DNA of 20,056 bases from Bacteroidetes bacterium UBA2234 (GCA_002347985.1 DDYM01000031.1:8412-28467), one strand, 5' to 3'. Shown: positions 1 to 8,684, counted from the first letter of the stretch. The notes: a model not told the origin generated them from the sequence alone. Program-made: numbers and translations.

Positions 1-1851
1 ATTTGCTTTTCAGTAACTGTAGTTTCTTGCGATTGCAAGTTAACGACTGAATTTTCGTTCAAAAACGATTGCAAGAAAGGATTTTTCGTAGCCTCGTCAA
101 ACCAAAAAGGAGCCACTTACACTTGGAACTTTGGCGACAAAACAGAGGGAAAAGGCACAGACCCAACCCACTCTTACATGTCGGAAGGTATTTATAAGGT
201 TTGTGTAACCGCCACATGGAAAGATTCTGCCACTGGAAAAGTTTGCACTGCTACTTTCTGTAAGGAAGTAAAAATCAGCTGTGGAACACCCTGCGATTTG
301 AAAGGCGAAATAGGTTTCACCGGTAGCGGTGGAAAATACCGTTTCAAAGCCAGCAGCAACACTGGTTATACTTATGAGTGGAGTTTCGGTGACGGTCAGA
401 CCGGCAAAGGCATCGACCCTTACCATGAATATTCAAAGCCAGGCACATACACAGTTTGTGTTACCATCACAGACAAAACCGGCAAATGCAAAATTAAAAT
501 TTGCAAAACTGTAGTCGTTGAAAGTCCATGTAGTCTGATTGGATCTTACAGTTGGAAAAAATTAAACGATAGTACTTACAAATTCTACGCAACATCAAAC
601 GGTGGAACAGGAACTACTTATACTTGGTCATGGGGTGACGGCACTTCATCTACTGGTGGCGACCCATCGCATGTTTACAAAAAGTCAGGTGTTTATGAGG
701 TTTGTTTGAAAATCTACAATTCAACCAAAAAATGCTACACCGTAATTTGCAAAAAGGTTGAAGTTACAGTACCTACTACAACGAAGAATTGCAAATGGGA
801 AAAAACAGCCATCAAAGTAGGCTACAGCAACAAGTGCAACGTCTATTCTTTTGAAATGACCTTATTTGCTGATAGTTGTATCAAATACCAGTTGAGTGTT
901 TACGACATGAAAACTGGCAAACTATACCCATTGCCTGCAGGTCGCACCGGATCTTACACATTCTCTGATACTGGAAAATTTGCAATTATTGCCAAGTATT
1001 CAAACATCTGTACTGGTTGCGATACCCAGACTTATTCTATGTTCAATGTAACATGTAAGCCAACTACAACTGCAAAATGCAACTGGGCTTCTTTGGGTGT
1101 TAATTTATCCTATGGAAACAAATGCAACGTCTATACGTTTGAAGGAAAGAATTTAAGTACTACCAGTAAATGTTATGCATACAGCATTTTGGTAGGGAAT
1201 AGCGGAGCATCCACAACTTATAGTTCCAGGGTTGCTTCTCACACATTTACAGCCACTGGAACATACACAGTTTGCATCAAATACTACGATTCTTGTAAGG
1301 CATGTGACACGATGATCTGCACAACTGTGAAAGTGGATTGTTTGCCATGTGGCGCGAAAGCAGGATTCACTGTGGACAGTGTTGCATCAAACGGAAAAAT
1401 GTACATCAAGAACACCAGCACAGGTGCCAAGAGTTATGTTTGGAACTTCGGCGATAGCACATCAGCGAGCAAAGACAAAACTCCATTGCATCAGTTCTCT
1501 GCTTCTGGAACTTACAATGTTTGCTTAACCGCTTACGATTCTACTGGCACCTGCTCTACAACCTATTGCTACACTGTAAAAGTTCTTAAGACACGCTCAA
1601 ACAAGTCGAATAGCACAGGAAGCGTTGGCAACATCAGCTACCCTAACCCAGCCGATGCCGGATTTTATATCAATCTTGGAACGGAAAAATCGAACTATGT
1701 TGTATACAACAGCGCGGGTCAGATCATCGCTCAGGGCGACAATTCAGGAATCACTTATGTAGATTCTAAAAATTGGGCCAACGGTGTGTATCAAATTTCC
1801 ATCAAAAGCGCTTCTGTCAACAAGACCGAAAGCGTGATGATTGCTCATTAA
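1..1851 (+). CDS. Secreted cysteine-rich PKD-repeat protein with T9SS type A sorting domain (5' partial)
   Basis: The frame is open from base 1, so the ATG at 178 is internal and the N-terminus with its signal peptide lies outside the window. At least 616 residues are present. PKD-type beta-sandwich repeats with the W-x-F/W-G-D-G/S signature are seen around residues 15-90, 98-172, 177-253 and 451-529 (for example 'YTWNFGDKT' and 'YEWSFGDGQ'). Two further modules, about residues 263-352 and 359-448, are a tandem duplication that lacks the GDG loop and shares 'NKCNVY'. Each module carries similarly placed cysteines (V-C, then C-x4-C), suggesting disulfides. The last ~70 residues, beginning 'ISYPNPADAGF', are a T9SS type A domain, so the protein is probably exported across the outer membrane and anchored or released there. 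PKD domains are usually adhesive or spacer modules; the specific role is unknown. Confidence 0.9.
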   Translation: MCFSVTVVSCDCKLTTEFSFKNDCKKGFFVASSNQKGATYTWNFGDKTEGKGTDPTHSYMSEGIYKVCVTATWKDSATGKVCTATFCKEVKISCGTPCDLKGEIGFTGSGGKYRFKASSNTGYTYEWSFGDGQTGKGIDPYHEYSKPGTYTVCVTITDKTGKCKIKICKTVVVESPCSLIGSYSWKKLNDSTYKFYATSNGGTGTTYTWSWGDGTSSTGGDPSHVYKKSGVYEVCLKIYNSTKKCYTVICKKVEVTVPTTTKNCKWEKTAIKVGYSNKCNVYSFEMTLFADSCIKYQLSVYDMKTGKLYPLPAGRTGSYTFSDTGKFAIIAKYSNICTGCDTQTYSMFNVTCKPTTTAKCNWASLGVNLSYGNKCNVYTFEGKNLSTTSKCYAYSILVGNSGASTTYSSRVASHTFTATGTYTVCIKYYDSCKACDTMICTTVKVDCLPCGAKAGFTVDSVASNGKMYIKNTSTGAKSYVWNFGDSTSASKDKTPLHQFSASGTYNVCLTAYDSTGTCSTTYCYTVKVLKTRSNKSNSTGSVGNISYPNPADAGFYINLGTEKSNYVVYNSAGQIIAQGDNSGITYVDSKNWANGVYQISIKSASVNKTESVMIAH

Positions 1852-1875
1852 TTTTAACATTCAATTCAATACCCT

Positions 1876-1902
1876 AAGGGCGGTGAATTTTTCATCGCCC
1901 TT
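1876..1902 (+). terminator. Hairpin terminator after the PKD-repeat gene
   Basis: A 12-bp stem (1876-1887 with 1891-1902, one G-T pair) closes a three-base TTT loop, starting 25 bases after the stop codon. It lacks a long T tract, as is common in Bacteroidota. It probably separates the PKD gene from the gene at 1917, although readthrough is possible. Confidence 0.6.
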
Positions 1903-1916
1903 AATTATGTAAACCC

Positions 1917-3362
1917 ATGAACAAATTTAAAACCCTTATCTTTTTAGTAATCAGCGGCTTTGCTGTAAGTCTACAGGCCCAAGAAACAATAATCAATGGC
2001 GGCTTCAATAATTGGAATCAATCTCAATTCAAAGTCCCCAACAAATGGTTGGTGATTGGATCAGTGGGATTAGACTCTTCAAAGACTGCGGGCAACGCGA
2101 GGGGAATCAAATTATCAAATAGCATTTCCAATCGCAGCATTAGTTATGCCTTGGAAGTGGGTGCGGCTTATCCCAACGTGTTGAATGGCGGATACCCAAT
2201 CAGCGGAACCCCAAGCAGCATCAAAGTAAACTACAATAGCAGTGCATTAGGAAACGACAGTGCCGTTGTGATTGTGGGTTTCACAAAGGGTGCGGATCCA
2301 ATGCCAATGGTTTTACAGCAATTCTACATTGTGGCAGATGCGGCTGGTTCGGGCGACAATTCAATTACTGTACCCTTAACCTACATCCATACCATTCCAG
2401 GGTTGGTTGCAGACTCTGCTTTTATCTACATCGCAAGCAGCGCGGCTTCAGGCACACCCAATTCATCCGGAAGCATCTCCATTTATAACATTTCATTTCC
2501 CGACGGCAAAACGGCCCCCACTGCAAACTTAGATTTTGAATCTTGGGGTGGATTAAGCGTTTTGAAACCTTCGTCTTGGTATACTTCCCTGGATGCCTAT
2601 GAGGAAAAGGTGGGAAAAATGGCCGGGATTCAGCAGTTTGCTTTGCAGTCCACTTCGGCGCGAAGCGGCTATTCTGTTATCCTTAAACAACGTCCGGTTG
2701 TGATGCAGTCGGGCACGGAAATCCTACCCTCTTGGATGATTACCCAAAACCCATCCTATTCAGTTGGGGCAATGGACCTACCCAGTTTTGCGGTGAATCA
2801 ACGCTATGTGAGTTTGCGCGGTTTTTGGAAAGGCAGCCTATCAACAGGCGATAGAGTTTCTGTGATGGTAAACTTCTTCGATGCCGATACTTTGGTTGGC
2901 TCAGCGATGTTCTCACAAAATAGCACATCAACCGTACCCAGCAATTTTACATTGTTTTCAGAAAATGTAATTTGGGTACCGGGCTATACCGCCACTCCCA
3001 AAAAAGCAACAGTGGGTGCATTTCTAACCGATTCTACGTTTCAATTTGCCAGTGCTGCCTCTAGCTTGATTTATTTGGAGGATTTGAGCTTGGATATGAA
3101 TTCAGCGAAAACGAACACAATTCAATCCACCGTTGGACTTACACTCTACCCCAACCCCAGCGACGGCGAATTCATGGTTCGTACCACTCAGCCAATCAAA
3201 AGAATTTCAATGATCAATACAGTGGGACAAATGGTCTACCAATCTCAGGTTGACGGATTGATGGAAGCCAAGTGCATGATCCCGAACGGTGAAAGCAAGT
3301 TATTGTGGGTGGTGATTGAAGGCGATGGCTACTGCGTAACCAAAGGGTTATCGGTGAAATAA
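1917..3362 (+). CDS. Secreted T9SS-sorted protein with two beta-sandwich modules
   Basis: 481 residues. A hydrophobic signal peptide ends near 'LQAQ' (about residue 22). Two similar modules follow, each opening with a 'G-G-F-N-N-W' or 'L-D-F-E-S-W' motif then a P-x-x-W element (about residues 26-200 and 202-395). These resemble the carbohydrate-binding-like beta-sandwich domains often found in Bacteroidota exported proteins, but I cannot assign a ligand. The C-terminal ~75 residues starting 'LTLYPNPSDGEF' are a T9SS type A domain, so export through the type IX system is expected. It follows the PKD gene by 65 bases and a hairpin, so the two may be independently expressed surface proteins. No enzyme motif is visible. 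The start is set by the signal peptide; no Shine-Dalgarno is seen, which is normal for the phylum. Confidence 0.85.
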   Translation: MNKFKTLIFLVISGFAVSLQAQETIINGGFNNWNQSQFKVPNKWLVIGSVGLDSSKTAGNARGIKLSNSISNRSISYALEVGAAYPNVLNGGYPISGTPSSIKVNYNSSALGNDSAVVIVGFTKGADPMPMVLQQFYIVADAAGSGDNSITVPLTYIHTIPGLVADSAFIYIASSAASGTPNSSGSISIYNISFPDGKTAPTANLDFESWGGLSVLKPSSWYTSLDAYEEKVGKMAGIQQFALQSTSARSGYSVILKQRPVVMQSGTEILPSWMITQNPSYSVGAMDLPSFAVNQRYVSLRGFWKGSLSTGDRVSVMVNFFDADTLVGSAMFSQNSTSTVPSNFTLFSENVIWVPGYTATPKKATVGAFLTDSTFQFASAASSLIYLEDLSLDMNSAKTNTIQSTVGLTLYPNPSDGEFMVRTTQPIKRISMINTVGQMVYQSQVDGLMEAKCMIPNGESKLLWVVIEGDGYCVTKGLSVK

Positions 3363-3406
3363 GCAATTGGAGGCAGGGCCCACTTAGGGTCTTTTAACGA
3401 TGGCGA

Positions 3407-4138
3407 TTACTGACCTGATAGGTGATTCAAACAATTGCGCAATGCGTTCAATCGTTTGGAAAAATATTCAATGTCGGCCTTTTCCTGCTTGCTAAATTTC
3501 GCACTTTCTAAATCTTCTTTGTAGCAGCTTAAAAACAAAGACGATTTCATCAAATCTTCACCTGAGATTTTCCCCTTTACCCACAACAATATCATGGAAA
3601 GGTGAATCCCACCAAAAATACTCTGAAGCAATTCCACAACATAAATTTGGTATTGATTGAAATCGCTGGTAAACGTTTTCCAATACTCTAGAACATCGTT
3701 TGGTACATACTCCAACCCTGCAGAATCCATTTCTTCGATTGTAGCGCACGCATTTACAGGCAACGACACCCAACTATCTTTTAAACGTTTTGTTACTGCA
3801 TTGATGCTCTGAAATTGAAATTCCGCAATATCCTCGTCGTCCGACAAGCGATAGGCAGCATCCCATTGCAAATCTGTATCCAAATACAACTGAAAATTGG
3901 GTGATTCTTCGATGCTAAAGGTACTCAACAGGCAGAATACCAAACTCTCGGTTAATTCTGCATTGGGCGACATATCATTGATGTCATCCACCAACTCTTG
4001 CACCACAGCAGTGGGCATAGAAATAAAATCTGTTTTGAGATGCGTTTTTAATGGTTTCCCATTTGCATCAATAACAAAAGCATGATCACTTCGGTGAGAA
4101 CTGACCTTTAATGCATAGGGGGCGCCGATATTCCTCAT
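3407..4138 (-). CDS. Hypothetical protein resembling ATP12 (F1-ATPase assembly chaperone)
   Basis: 243 residues, soluble, no signal peptide or membrane helix. The N-terminal part reads 'DANGKPLKT' followed by 'ISMPTAVVQELVDDIND' (residues 24-55), which fits the ATP12 pattern G-R/K-P-L/V-K/R-T ... P-T-R-A-L-A-E-A-V-A-x-E-W. Near residues 167-200, 'VVELLQSIFGGIHLSMILLW' then 'GKISGEDLM' parallels the ATP12 C-terminal helix pair (T-G-S-x-V-L-A-L-A, then G-x-L-x-x-E-x-A-W). ATP12 family proteins help assemble the F1 alpha subunit in mitochondria and alphaproteobacteria. This reading comes from recalled family patterns rather than an alignment; the central ATP12 W-D-P segment is not clear. It lies 52 bases downstream of the desaturase gene on the same strand and may share its transcript or use the weak promoter at 4152-4182. 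Confidence 0.45.
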   Translation of the reverse strand: MRNIGAPYALKVSSHRSDHAFVIDANGKPLKTHLKTDFISMPTAVVQELVDDINDMSPNAELTESLVFCLLSTFSIEESPNFQLYLDTDLQWDAAYRLSDDEDIAEFQFQSINAVTKRLKDSWVSLPVNACATIEEMDSAGLEYVPNDVLEYWKTFTSDFNQYQIYVVELLQSIFGGIHLSMILLWVKGKISGEDLMKSSLFLSCYKEDLESAKFSKQEKADIEYFSKRLNALRNCLNHLSGQ

Positions 4139-4151
4139 GATTTAGAAATGA

Positions 4152-4182
4152 CAATGATAAAGCGAAATATTGCCAAATCAAA
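4152..4182 (-). promoter_or_regulatory. Possible Bacteroidota promoter for the ATP12-like gene
   Basis: On the minus strand TTTG (4182-4179) is followed after 19 bases by TATCATTG (4159-4152), one mismatch from TAnnTTTG. The start codon is 13 bases further on. It lies between the desaturase stop codon and the next start, so the downstream gene may have its own promoter. Confidence 0.35.
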
Positions 4183-4190
4183 AAAAGAAA

Positions 4191-5258
4191 TTACGCTCCG
4201 ATTTGCTTGAGGTAAAGTAAATGAGAGTGAATTGCACTCAACATGGTAGGGAATTCCTTGTACATCACGTTAAACTCTTCACAAGTCTCTCTCACGATCT
4301 TGTTGATCTTTGGATAGTGGATATGCGAAATTTTTGGAAACAAGTGATGTTCTACCTGGAAATTCAGTCCGCCAAGCAACCAAGAAAGTGACTTACTCTT
4401 TGTACCGAAATTGGCAGTGGTAAGGATCTGGTGAGTAGCCCAATCAGATTCCACATTGGTTACCGGCATTGTCTTTCCTACAAAAGTCACATCTTCAACA
4501 ACGTGAGCCAATTGGAATACCACAGCAATTGCAAAACCCGTTGTTAATGCCATCACGGAGTAGCCTACCAAAGTAGAAGCCAATCCAACATAATACATAG
4601 GGAAACCAATAAACACCGCGATATAAGCCAATTTTGTTGCCCAAAAAACGATATGATCTGTAACAGACAATGGCGTTTTGATATCTCTATCCCCTACTTT
4701 ACCTGTGAAGTACTTCACGAAATCCTGATAGAAAATCCACATGATATAAGACAATGAATAAAGCAACAAACCATAAATGTGCTGAAATCTGTGGAACCAG
4801 TATTTGGGTTGATACTCACTAATTCTCATGTAAGGACTTACATCAATATCCTCATCGGCACCTTCGATATTGGTGAAAGAGTGGTGAGCCACATTGTGTT
4901 TTTGATTCCAGAAAAATGAATTTCCTCCAAGCATATTCAAGCTAAGCGCCATCACTTTGTTTACCCAAGCTTTGCGAGAGTAACTGCCGTGCGAACCGTC
5001 ATGCATTACATTGAAACCGATTGCTGCAAAATTCACCCCCATCAACATACAAAGCAAAACAGAAACCCAAGCGGCTGGGGTAAAGAATACCAACAAAATA
5101 TAGGATGCAACCAAGGTTGAAATCAAAATCAATGTCTTACTATATAAATTCCAATTTCCCGATTGTTTGATATTGTTCTCAGTAAAGTATCCGTCGATCC
5201 TACTGCGCAAAGTCGAAAAAAACTGTGCATTTCTGCCTTCAAATCTGATTTGATTCAT
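4191..5258 (-). CDS. Membrane fatty acid desaturase (acyl-lipid/acyl-CoA, cytochrome b5-free type)
   Basis: 355 residues from the chosen start at 5258. Three histidine clusters expected to hold the di-iron site are present: H-D-G-S-H (residues 86-90), H-N-V-A-H-H (121-126) and Q-V-E-H-H (301-305). Q-x-x-H-H in the third box is typical of front-end and related desaturases. Hydrophobic segments lie around residues 44-85, 162-182 and 205-255. The enzyme probably inserts a double bond in membrane fatty acyl chains using O2 and an electron donor; regiospecificity cannot be read from sequence. An in-frame ATG at 5294 would add 12 residues, but it lies within the -33/-7 promoter (5266-5295), so 5258 is preferred. 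The resulting leader is only a few bases long. There is no fused cytochrome b5 domain. Confidence 0.92.
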   Translation of the reverse strand: MNQIRFEGRNAQFFSTLRSRIDGYFTENNIKQSGNWNLYSKTLILISTLVASYILLVFFTPAAWVSVLLCMLMGVNFAAIGFNVMHDGSHGSYSRKAWVNKVMALSLNMLGGNSFFWNQKHNVAHHSFTNIEGADEDIDVSPYMRISEYQPKYWFHRFQHIYGLLLYSLSYIMWIFYQDFVKYFTGKVGDRDIKTPLSVTDHIVFWATKLAYIAVFIGFPMYYVGLASTLVGYSVMALTTGFAIAVVFQLAHVVEDVTFVGKTMPVTNVESDWATHQILTTANFGTKSKSLSWLLGGLNFQVEHHLFPKISHIHYPKINKIVRETCEEFNVMYKEFPTMLSAIHSHLLYLKQIGA

Positions 5259-5265
5259 CGTTTTA

Positions 5266-5295
5266 CAAAGATAGTCACATGAATCAAAGAGCAAA
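5266..5295 (-). promoter_or_regulatory. Bacteroidota-type promoter of the desaturase gene
   Basis: Minus strand: TTTG at 5295-5292, an 18-base spacer, then TATCTTTG at 5273-5266, a perfect TAnnTTTG. The start codon follows seven bases later, predicting a near-leaderless mRNA. It overlaps the alternative upstream ATG and so decides the start of the gene. Confidence 0.65.
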
Positions 5296-5346
5296 GAAAA
5301 ATTAAATAATGTGGAAGATTCCCCTAAGCCTCAGCAAGTCAAAGCA

Positions 5347-5670
5347 TTAAATTGACTCTACCCGATACACCGCCCATTGATTGGCATCCAAAAACGCCTG
5401 CATGGACTTCAATCTAATTTCTGAAATCTTGAGCAACTCCTCATGTCGCACATCGGGCAAATGAAAATACATTTCACGAACAGATTTTTTATCCCTTTGG
5501 TATTGCAATTCCACTTGAAAAAACTGCTTGCTCTGCTCTTCTGTAAGCATGAGTTTTTTCATCGCTTTCATTGTCCTTTCTACGGCTTTTTGACAGGAAC
5601 GACTGCGGTCTTTCGACTCCACCCCCAACCACTGAGGCATCCGCTTTCCAAACTTTAAAAAACTCAACAT
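5347..5670 (-). CDS. Small helical hypothetical protein, loosely Spy/CpxP-like
   Basis: 107 residues. The product is charged and predicted helical. Residues 40-100 contain 'LMLTEEQSKQFFQVE' and, later, 'RLKSMQAFLDANQWAVY'. This L-T-x-x-Q ... Y-x-x-E layout resembles the helical Spy/CpxP-type metal and stress periplasmic proteins, but there is no signal peptide and the match is weak. The N-terminus is basic and includes 'FGKRMPQWLG'. The gene is monocistronic, 52 bases from the desaturase promoter region on its downstream side and 202 bases from the propeller gene upstream. A candidate promoter (5680-5708) sits directly before it. A + strand ORF through the same bases (5571-5846) has no recognisable features and is treated as a shadow. 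Function unknown. Confidence 0.6.
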   Translation of the reverse strand: MLSFLKFGKRMPQWLGVESKDRSRSCQKAVERTMKAMKKLMLTEEQSKQFFQVELQYQRDKKSVREMYFHLPDVRHEELLKISEIRLKSMQAFLDANQWAVYRVESI

Positions 5671-5679
5671 CTTTTGTTC

Positions 5680-5708
5680 CAGAATTATCGCATTTCATAC
5701 ACCGTCAA
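5680..5708 (-). promoter_or_regulatory. Candidate promoter of the small helical protein gene
   Basis: Minus strand TTG (5708-5706), 18-base spacer, TAATTCTG (5687-5680), one mismatch from TAnnTTTG. The ATG follows nine bases later. Apart from this and the AT-rich palindrome at 5858-5876, I see nothing in the 202-base gap 5671-5872. Confidence 0.35.
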
Positions 5709-5857
5709 GACGCGATATTGTTGCTTACAAAAATAATCGACAATTCACTAAGAAATAGGCATTTCTTCAACAAAATGAAAAACTTAGATAATGTTAGGCA
5801 GAACCACCCCAACTATAACGTCAGGAGCCCATTTTATTGGGATTAAGAAACTCGAGA

Positions 5858-5876
5858 TTAGATTAAATTAATCTAA
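5858..5876 (-). terminator. AT-rich palindrome at the stop codon of the propeller gene
   Basis: A perfect inverted repeat with nine-base arms (TTAGATTAA and TTAATCTAA) around one central base, overlapping the TAG stop at 5873-5875. The stem is AT-rich and there is no T tract, so this is at best a weak terminator. Confidence 0.3.
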
Positions 5877-8635
5877 AGCACTTGGATTTGGGCTGTTTTC
5901 ACCACACCTTCGGACCTCATCCGAACGTAGTAGACCCCAGATTTCAAGGCAGATATATCAACGGTCCACTGTTTTTTCAAAAACGATTTCGCATCAATAC
6001 CGTTTTGAGAATCGAGTTCTTTAATCGGCGCGAGGACAATCCTACCCAAGGCATCCATTACAGTTAAATCAACAAATTGACTGATAAATTTCAATTGAAC
6101 GTCCACCGTAATCATTTTACTACTTGGATTGGGATACACCGCAATTTGGGCATTTTGATTTCTCTTAATGTAATCCGCACCGAGGATATCTCCCTTCTTC
6201 ACGATTTTGGCCGAGTAGATTCCGTTTCCGTGGGTAGCCAAACCGATGGTCCCATCGCTTGTTCTTACGTCGAACATATCACAGACCATATTTCCAATTT
6301 CACCACTGGCCTGCTGAACCCATTTGGTATTTACACCCATCAAGGTATCGGTGGCAAAAAATCCCGCGCTGGTGGCCGCCAAATAAACTGTTCCATCGCT
6401 CACCGGCAAAATAGAAAGCCATCGTACGGAAGGACCATCGCCCAAGCCCGTTGCAAACTGCTCCAAGTTCCCAGCCGCTTTATTGAATGTCTTGCCTCCA
6501 TCTTCGGAATTAAATATGCTGTAGACATTGTAATTGCTAAACGACACCATCAAGCGATCCGCATTTCTGGGATCTACGGCAACGCAACTCACATAAGCCG
6601 ACGGGAATGCCAATGCCGTAATGTCCTTGGGCTTCAAATTGGCACTTAGGTCTGCACTGTCGATTCGATACAATCGCTTTAGCGTTGATCCATAATAAAC
6701 CCGATGCGCCGGTGTTGAACTCACACCAATTGCCGAAATAAATTCATTTCGAATGGGAATTGAATCCGTGCCCTTGGTCCAGCCAAAACTGATACTATCG
6801 TTGTTCCCTGCCAAAGGAATCCCGCGCAAATTGTTGTTTCTCCAGAGATATTTACCGCCCGCCAGATACATGGTATTGTTATCGGTTGGATCCAAAACAA
6901 AAGGATTGATAAAGAGATACTTCTCTCCACCAATTGGGTCGATCCGAGCATAAGAAGTACGATTCCCTGCCGCATCCACTGTGGCTTTGATCATTTTTCC
7001 TTGTTGTTTTGAGAAGTAATGCAATTTTGCACCGTCCTCCATCGCACAATAAGAGCCATCGCCAAAATACACTGTACTCCAAGTGGCTTTGGGATCCATA
7101 GAAACCGTCATCAATTGGTTATTATCTTGCGCGCCGCCAACAAGCAAAGGACTTTCCGGGGTACCGTGGTCCAGCGCCACCGTGTAAAACTGGGTTGTCA
7201 AATACCCATTGTTTAAGGATTCCCAGGCAAAGGGCGAGGCCGACAAATTTACGGAACGGAAAACTCCGCCATCGTTTGAACTGAGCAATTTAGAACCATC
7301 GTTTGGATAAAACAGCAAATTGTGTTGGTCTGGATGATGATTGGCCCAAACCCCAACATCAGGAAACTGTGCCTTCATTTTATACCCCCCAATTTTCTCT
7401 GTATGTGTAGAATCAGAAAACCCTGTGGTTGAGCGATATACATTGGTACCGCCGATATAAACTTCATTGGAATTTCCGGGTCTCACACGAATCAACATAT
7501 CGTATGAACCTTGCACATTCCACCGATCAAATGCCCCACCATTGGGCAAATTCATCGATAGGTCTTCCCATTTTCCCGAATCACCACTGCCATCGCCGTT
7601 TAAATAGGTATAGCGATACAATCCATTCCATTCGATATCGCCTTTGTAGTTGGCGCTTTTGCGACCAAAACCATCGGTATTCAGCAGAAAGTAGACAACA
7701 TTTTCATTGTTCGGATCCACGCCAATCACGATGCGCTTGTACGTTGTCCCTAAAAATGATGGATTGATATTCACCAACTTACCGTCGTTGTCCGCTCTGA
7801 AAATCCCCTTTTTTGCGCCATCCGAACTGGAAGTTGCATAAACCACCCCTTTCGATGTCACCGCAACATCCGTAAAATAACCGCCTGCCAATTGACTTAC
7901 CCAAGTCTTTCCCCCATTCGCACTGCGCTGAATTTGGTTATAGATGGCCGCGTAAATCTCATTCGATGTATCGGCGGCAGAGGGATCTACTGCGAGATTC
8001 CAAACCAATTGCCAACCCGTTGTGAAAGACAGAGGATTACCGCCCGCCGTTGAAGCAATCGCTTGCCACGACTTTCCCGAATCATCGGACGAAAACAATC
8101 CATCGCCCAAATAATAAGCCCCCCTTGCACCCGCACTTTGTCCGTATGCCTCTCCAGTCCCCATATACCATCGTTGCTGATGATTGGGTCTGATGTCTTG
8201 TGCGATGCAAGTTGCACTTCGAAATTCGTTGGTTGCCTGTGTGGGATGCCATGATTTCCCATCGTTTTCGCTCAACCACATTCCGCCAGAAACAGAGCCA
8301 GCAAGAATTCGTTTTGGGTTGGCAACATCAATTCCCAGGGCGCGGGTTCTCCCCCCAATAAAAAAGGGTCCGCGATGTATCCAGCCCGTACTTTGTCCCA
8401 TCGCCAAAGGATTTACATCCGTATTTTTGGGAAGGGTTGATACGAACATCAACTCTCTTTGTCGCATATTTAACGGAATATTGCCTGTTGCAGGATCCGC
8501 AAGTCGCTTCAATTCCCATTGCCAACGCGCCGTAGCTCCGTGCTCCATCGCAGAATTTTGGCCTATTAGGGTTGTGGACAACGACATCAAACAGAAGATG
8601 AATGTCAATTTTACCAATTGCAAAAAACGAGTCAT
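5873..8635 (-). CDS. Secreted Asp-box (BNR/sortilin-like) beta-propeller protein with T9SS type A sorting domain
   Basis: 920 residues. A signal peptide (about residues 1-26, ending near 'LIGQ') precedes 'GPFFIGGRTRALGID', the usual opening of this propeller family. Asp-box motifs (S-x-N/D-x-G-x-S/T-W) are at about residues 122-129 ('SENDGKSW'), 182-190 ('SSDDSGKSW'), 238-245 ('SANGGKTW') and again near 460 and 710. They imply two consecutive propellers of the sortilin/VPS10 or GH74-like fold. The C-terminal ~85 residues beginning 'IAVYPNPSS' are a T9SS type A domain, so the protein is exported through the type IX system. Such proteins are often polysaccharide hydrolases or adhesins; I cannot identify catalytic residues, so enzymatic activity is unproven. 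It stands alone, diverging from the M15 peptidase gene with only 49 bases between the two starts. Confidence 0.88.
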   Translation of the reverse strand: MTRFLQLVKLTFIFCLMSLSTTLIGQNSAMEHGATARWQWELKRLADPATGNIPLNMRQRELMFVSTLPKNTDVNPLAMGQSTGWIHRGPFFIGGRTRALGIDVANPKRILAGSVSGGMWLSENDGKSWHPTQATNEFRSATCIAQDIRPNHQQRWYMGTGEAYGQSAGARGAYYLGDGLFSSDDSGKSWQAIASTAGGNPLSFTTGWQLVWNLAVDPSAADTSNEIYAAIYNQIQRSANGGKTWVSQLAGGYFTDVAVTSKGVVYATSSSDGAKKGIFRADNDGKLVNINPSFLGTTYKRIVIGVDPNNENVVYFLLNTDGFGRKSANYKGDIEWNGLYRYTYLNGDGSGDSGKWEDLSMNLPNGGAFDRWNVQGSYDMLIRVRPGNSNEVYIGGTNVYRSTTGFSDSTHTEKIGGYKMKAQFPDVGVWANHHPDQHNLLFYPNDGSKLLSSNDGGVFRSVNLSASPFAWESLNNGYLTTQFYTVALDHGTPESPLLVGGAQDNNQLMTVSMDPKATWSTVYFGDGSYCAMEDGAKLHYFSKQQGKMIKATVDAAGNRTSYARIDPIGGEKYLFINPFVLDPTDNNTMYLAGGKYLWRNNNLRGIPLAGNNDSISFGWTKGTDSIPIRNEFISAIGVSSTPAHRVYYGSTLKRLYRIDSADLSANLKPKDITALAFPSAYVSCVAVDPRNADRLMVSFSNYNVYSIFNSEDGGKTFNKAAGNLEQFATGLGDGPSVRWLSILPVSDGTVYLAATSAGFFATDTLMGVNTKWVQQASGEIGNMVCDMFDVRTSDGTIGLATHGNGIYSAKIVKKGDILGADYIKRNQNAQIAVYPNPSSKMITVDVQLKFISQFVDLTVMDALGRIVLAPIKELDSQNGIDAKSFLKKQWTVDISALKSGVYYVRMRSEGVVKTAQIQVL

Positions 8636-8660
8636 AGTTCACGAATTTACTAGAGACAAA

Positions 8661-8668
8661 TAGATTTG
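8661..8668 (+). promoter_or_regulatory. -7 element of the M15 peptidase gene
   Basis: TAGATTTG is a perfect TAnnTTTG, 16 bases before the ATG at 8685. A poor -33 element (TTC at 8638-8640, spacer 20) lies at the start of the divergent propeller gene. Confidence 0.45.
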
Positions 8669-8684
8669 TTGTTACTTTGTTCGC

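Noticed and set aside
5259..5294. Upstream ATG as start of the desaturase
   Set aside because: This ATG falls within the -33/-7 promoter; the second Met gives the expected 'MNQIRFEG' N-terminus.
5571..5846. 91-codon + strand ORF opposite the small helical gene
   Set aside because: No domain, signal peptide or promoter; it overlaps a better-supported minus strand gene and its composition looks like random translation.
6077..6649. 190-codon + strand ORF inside the propeller gene
   Set aside because: It lies wholly antisense to the 920-residue propeller gene, whose domains and sorting signal are clear; no recognisable motif in the antisense product.
8184..8663. 159-codon + strand ORF opposite the start of the propeller gene
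   Set aside because: Antisense to the signal peptide and first propeller blades; no independent evidence.
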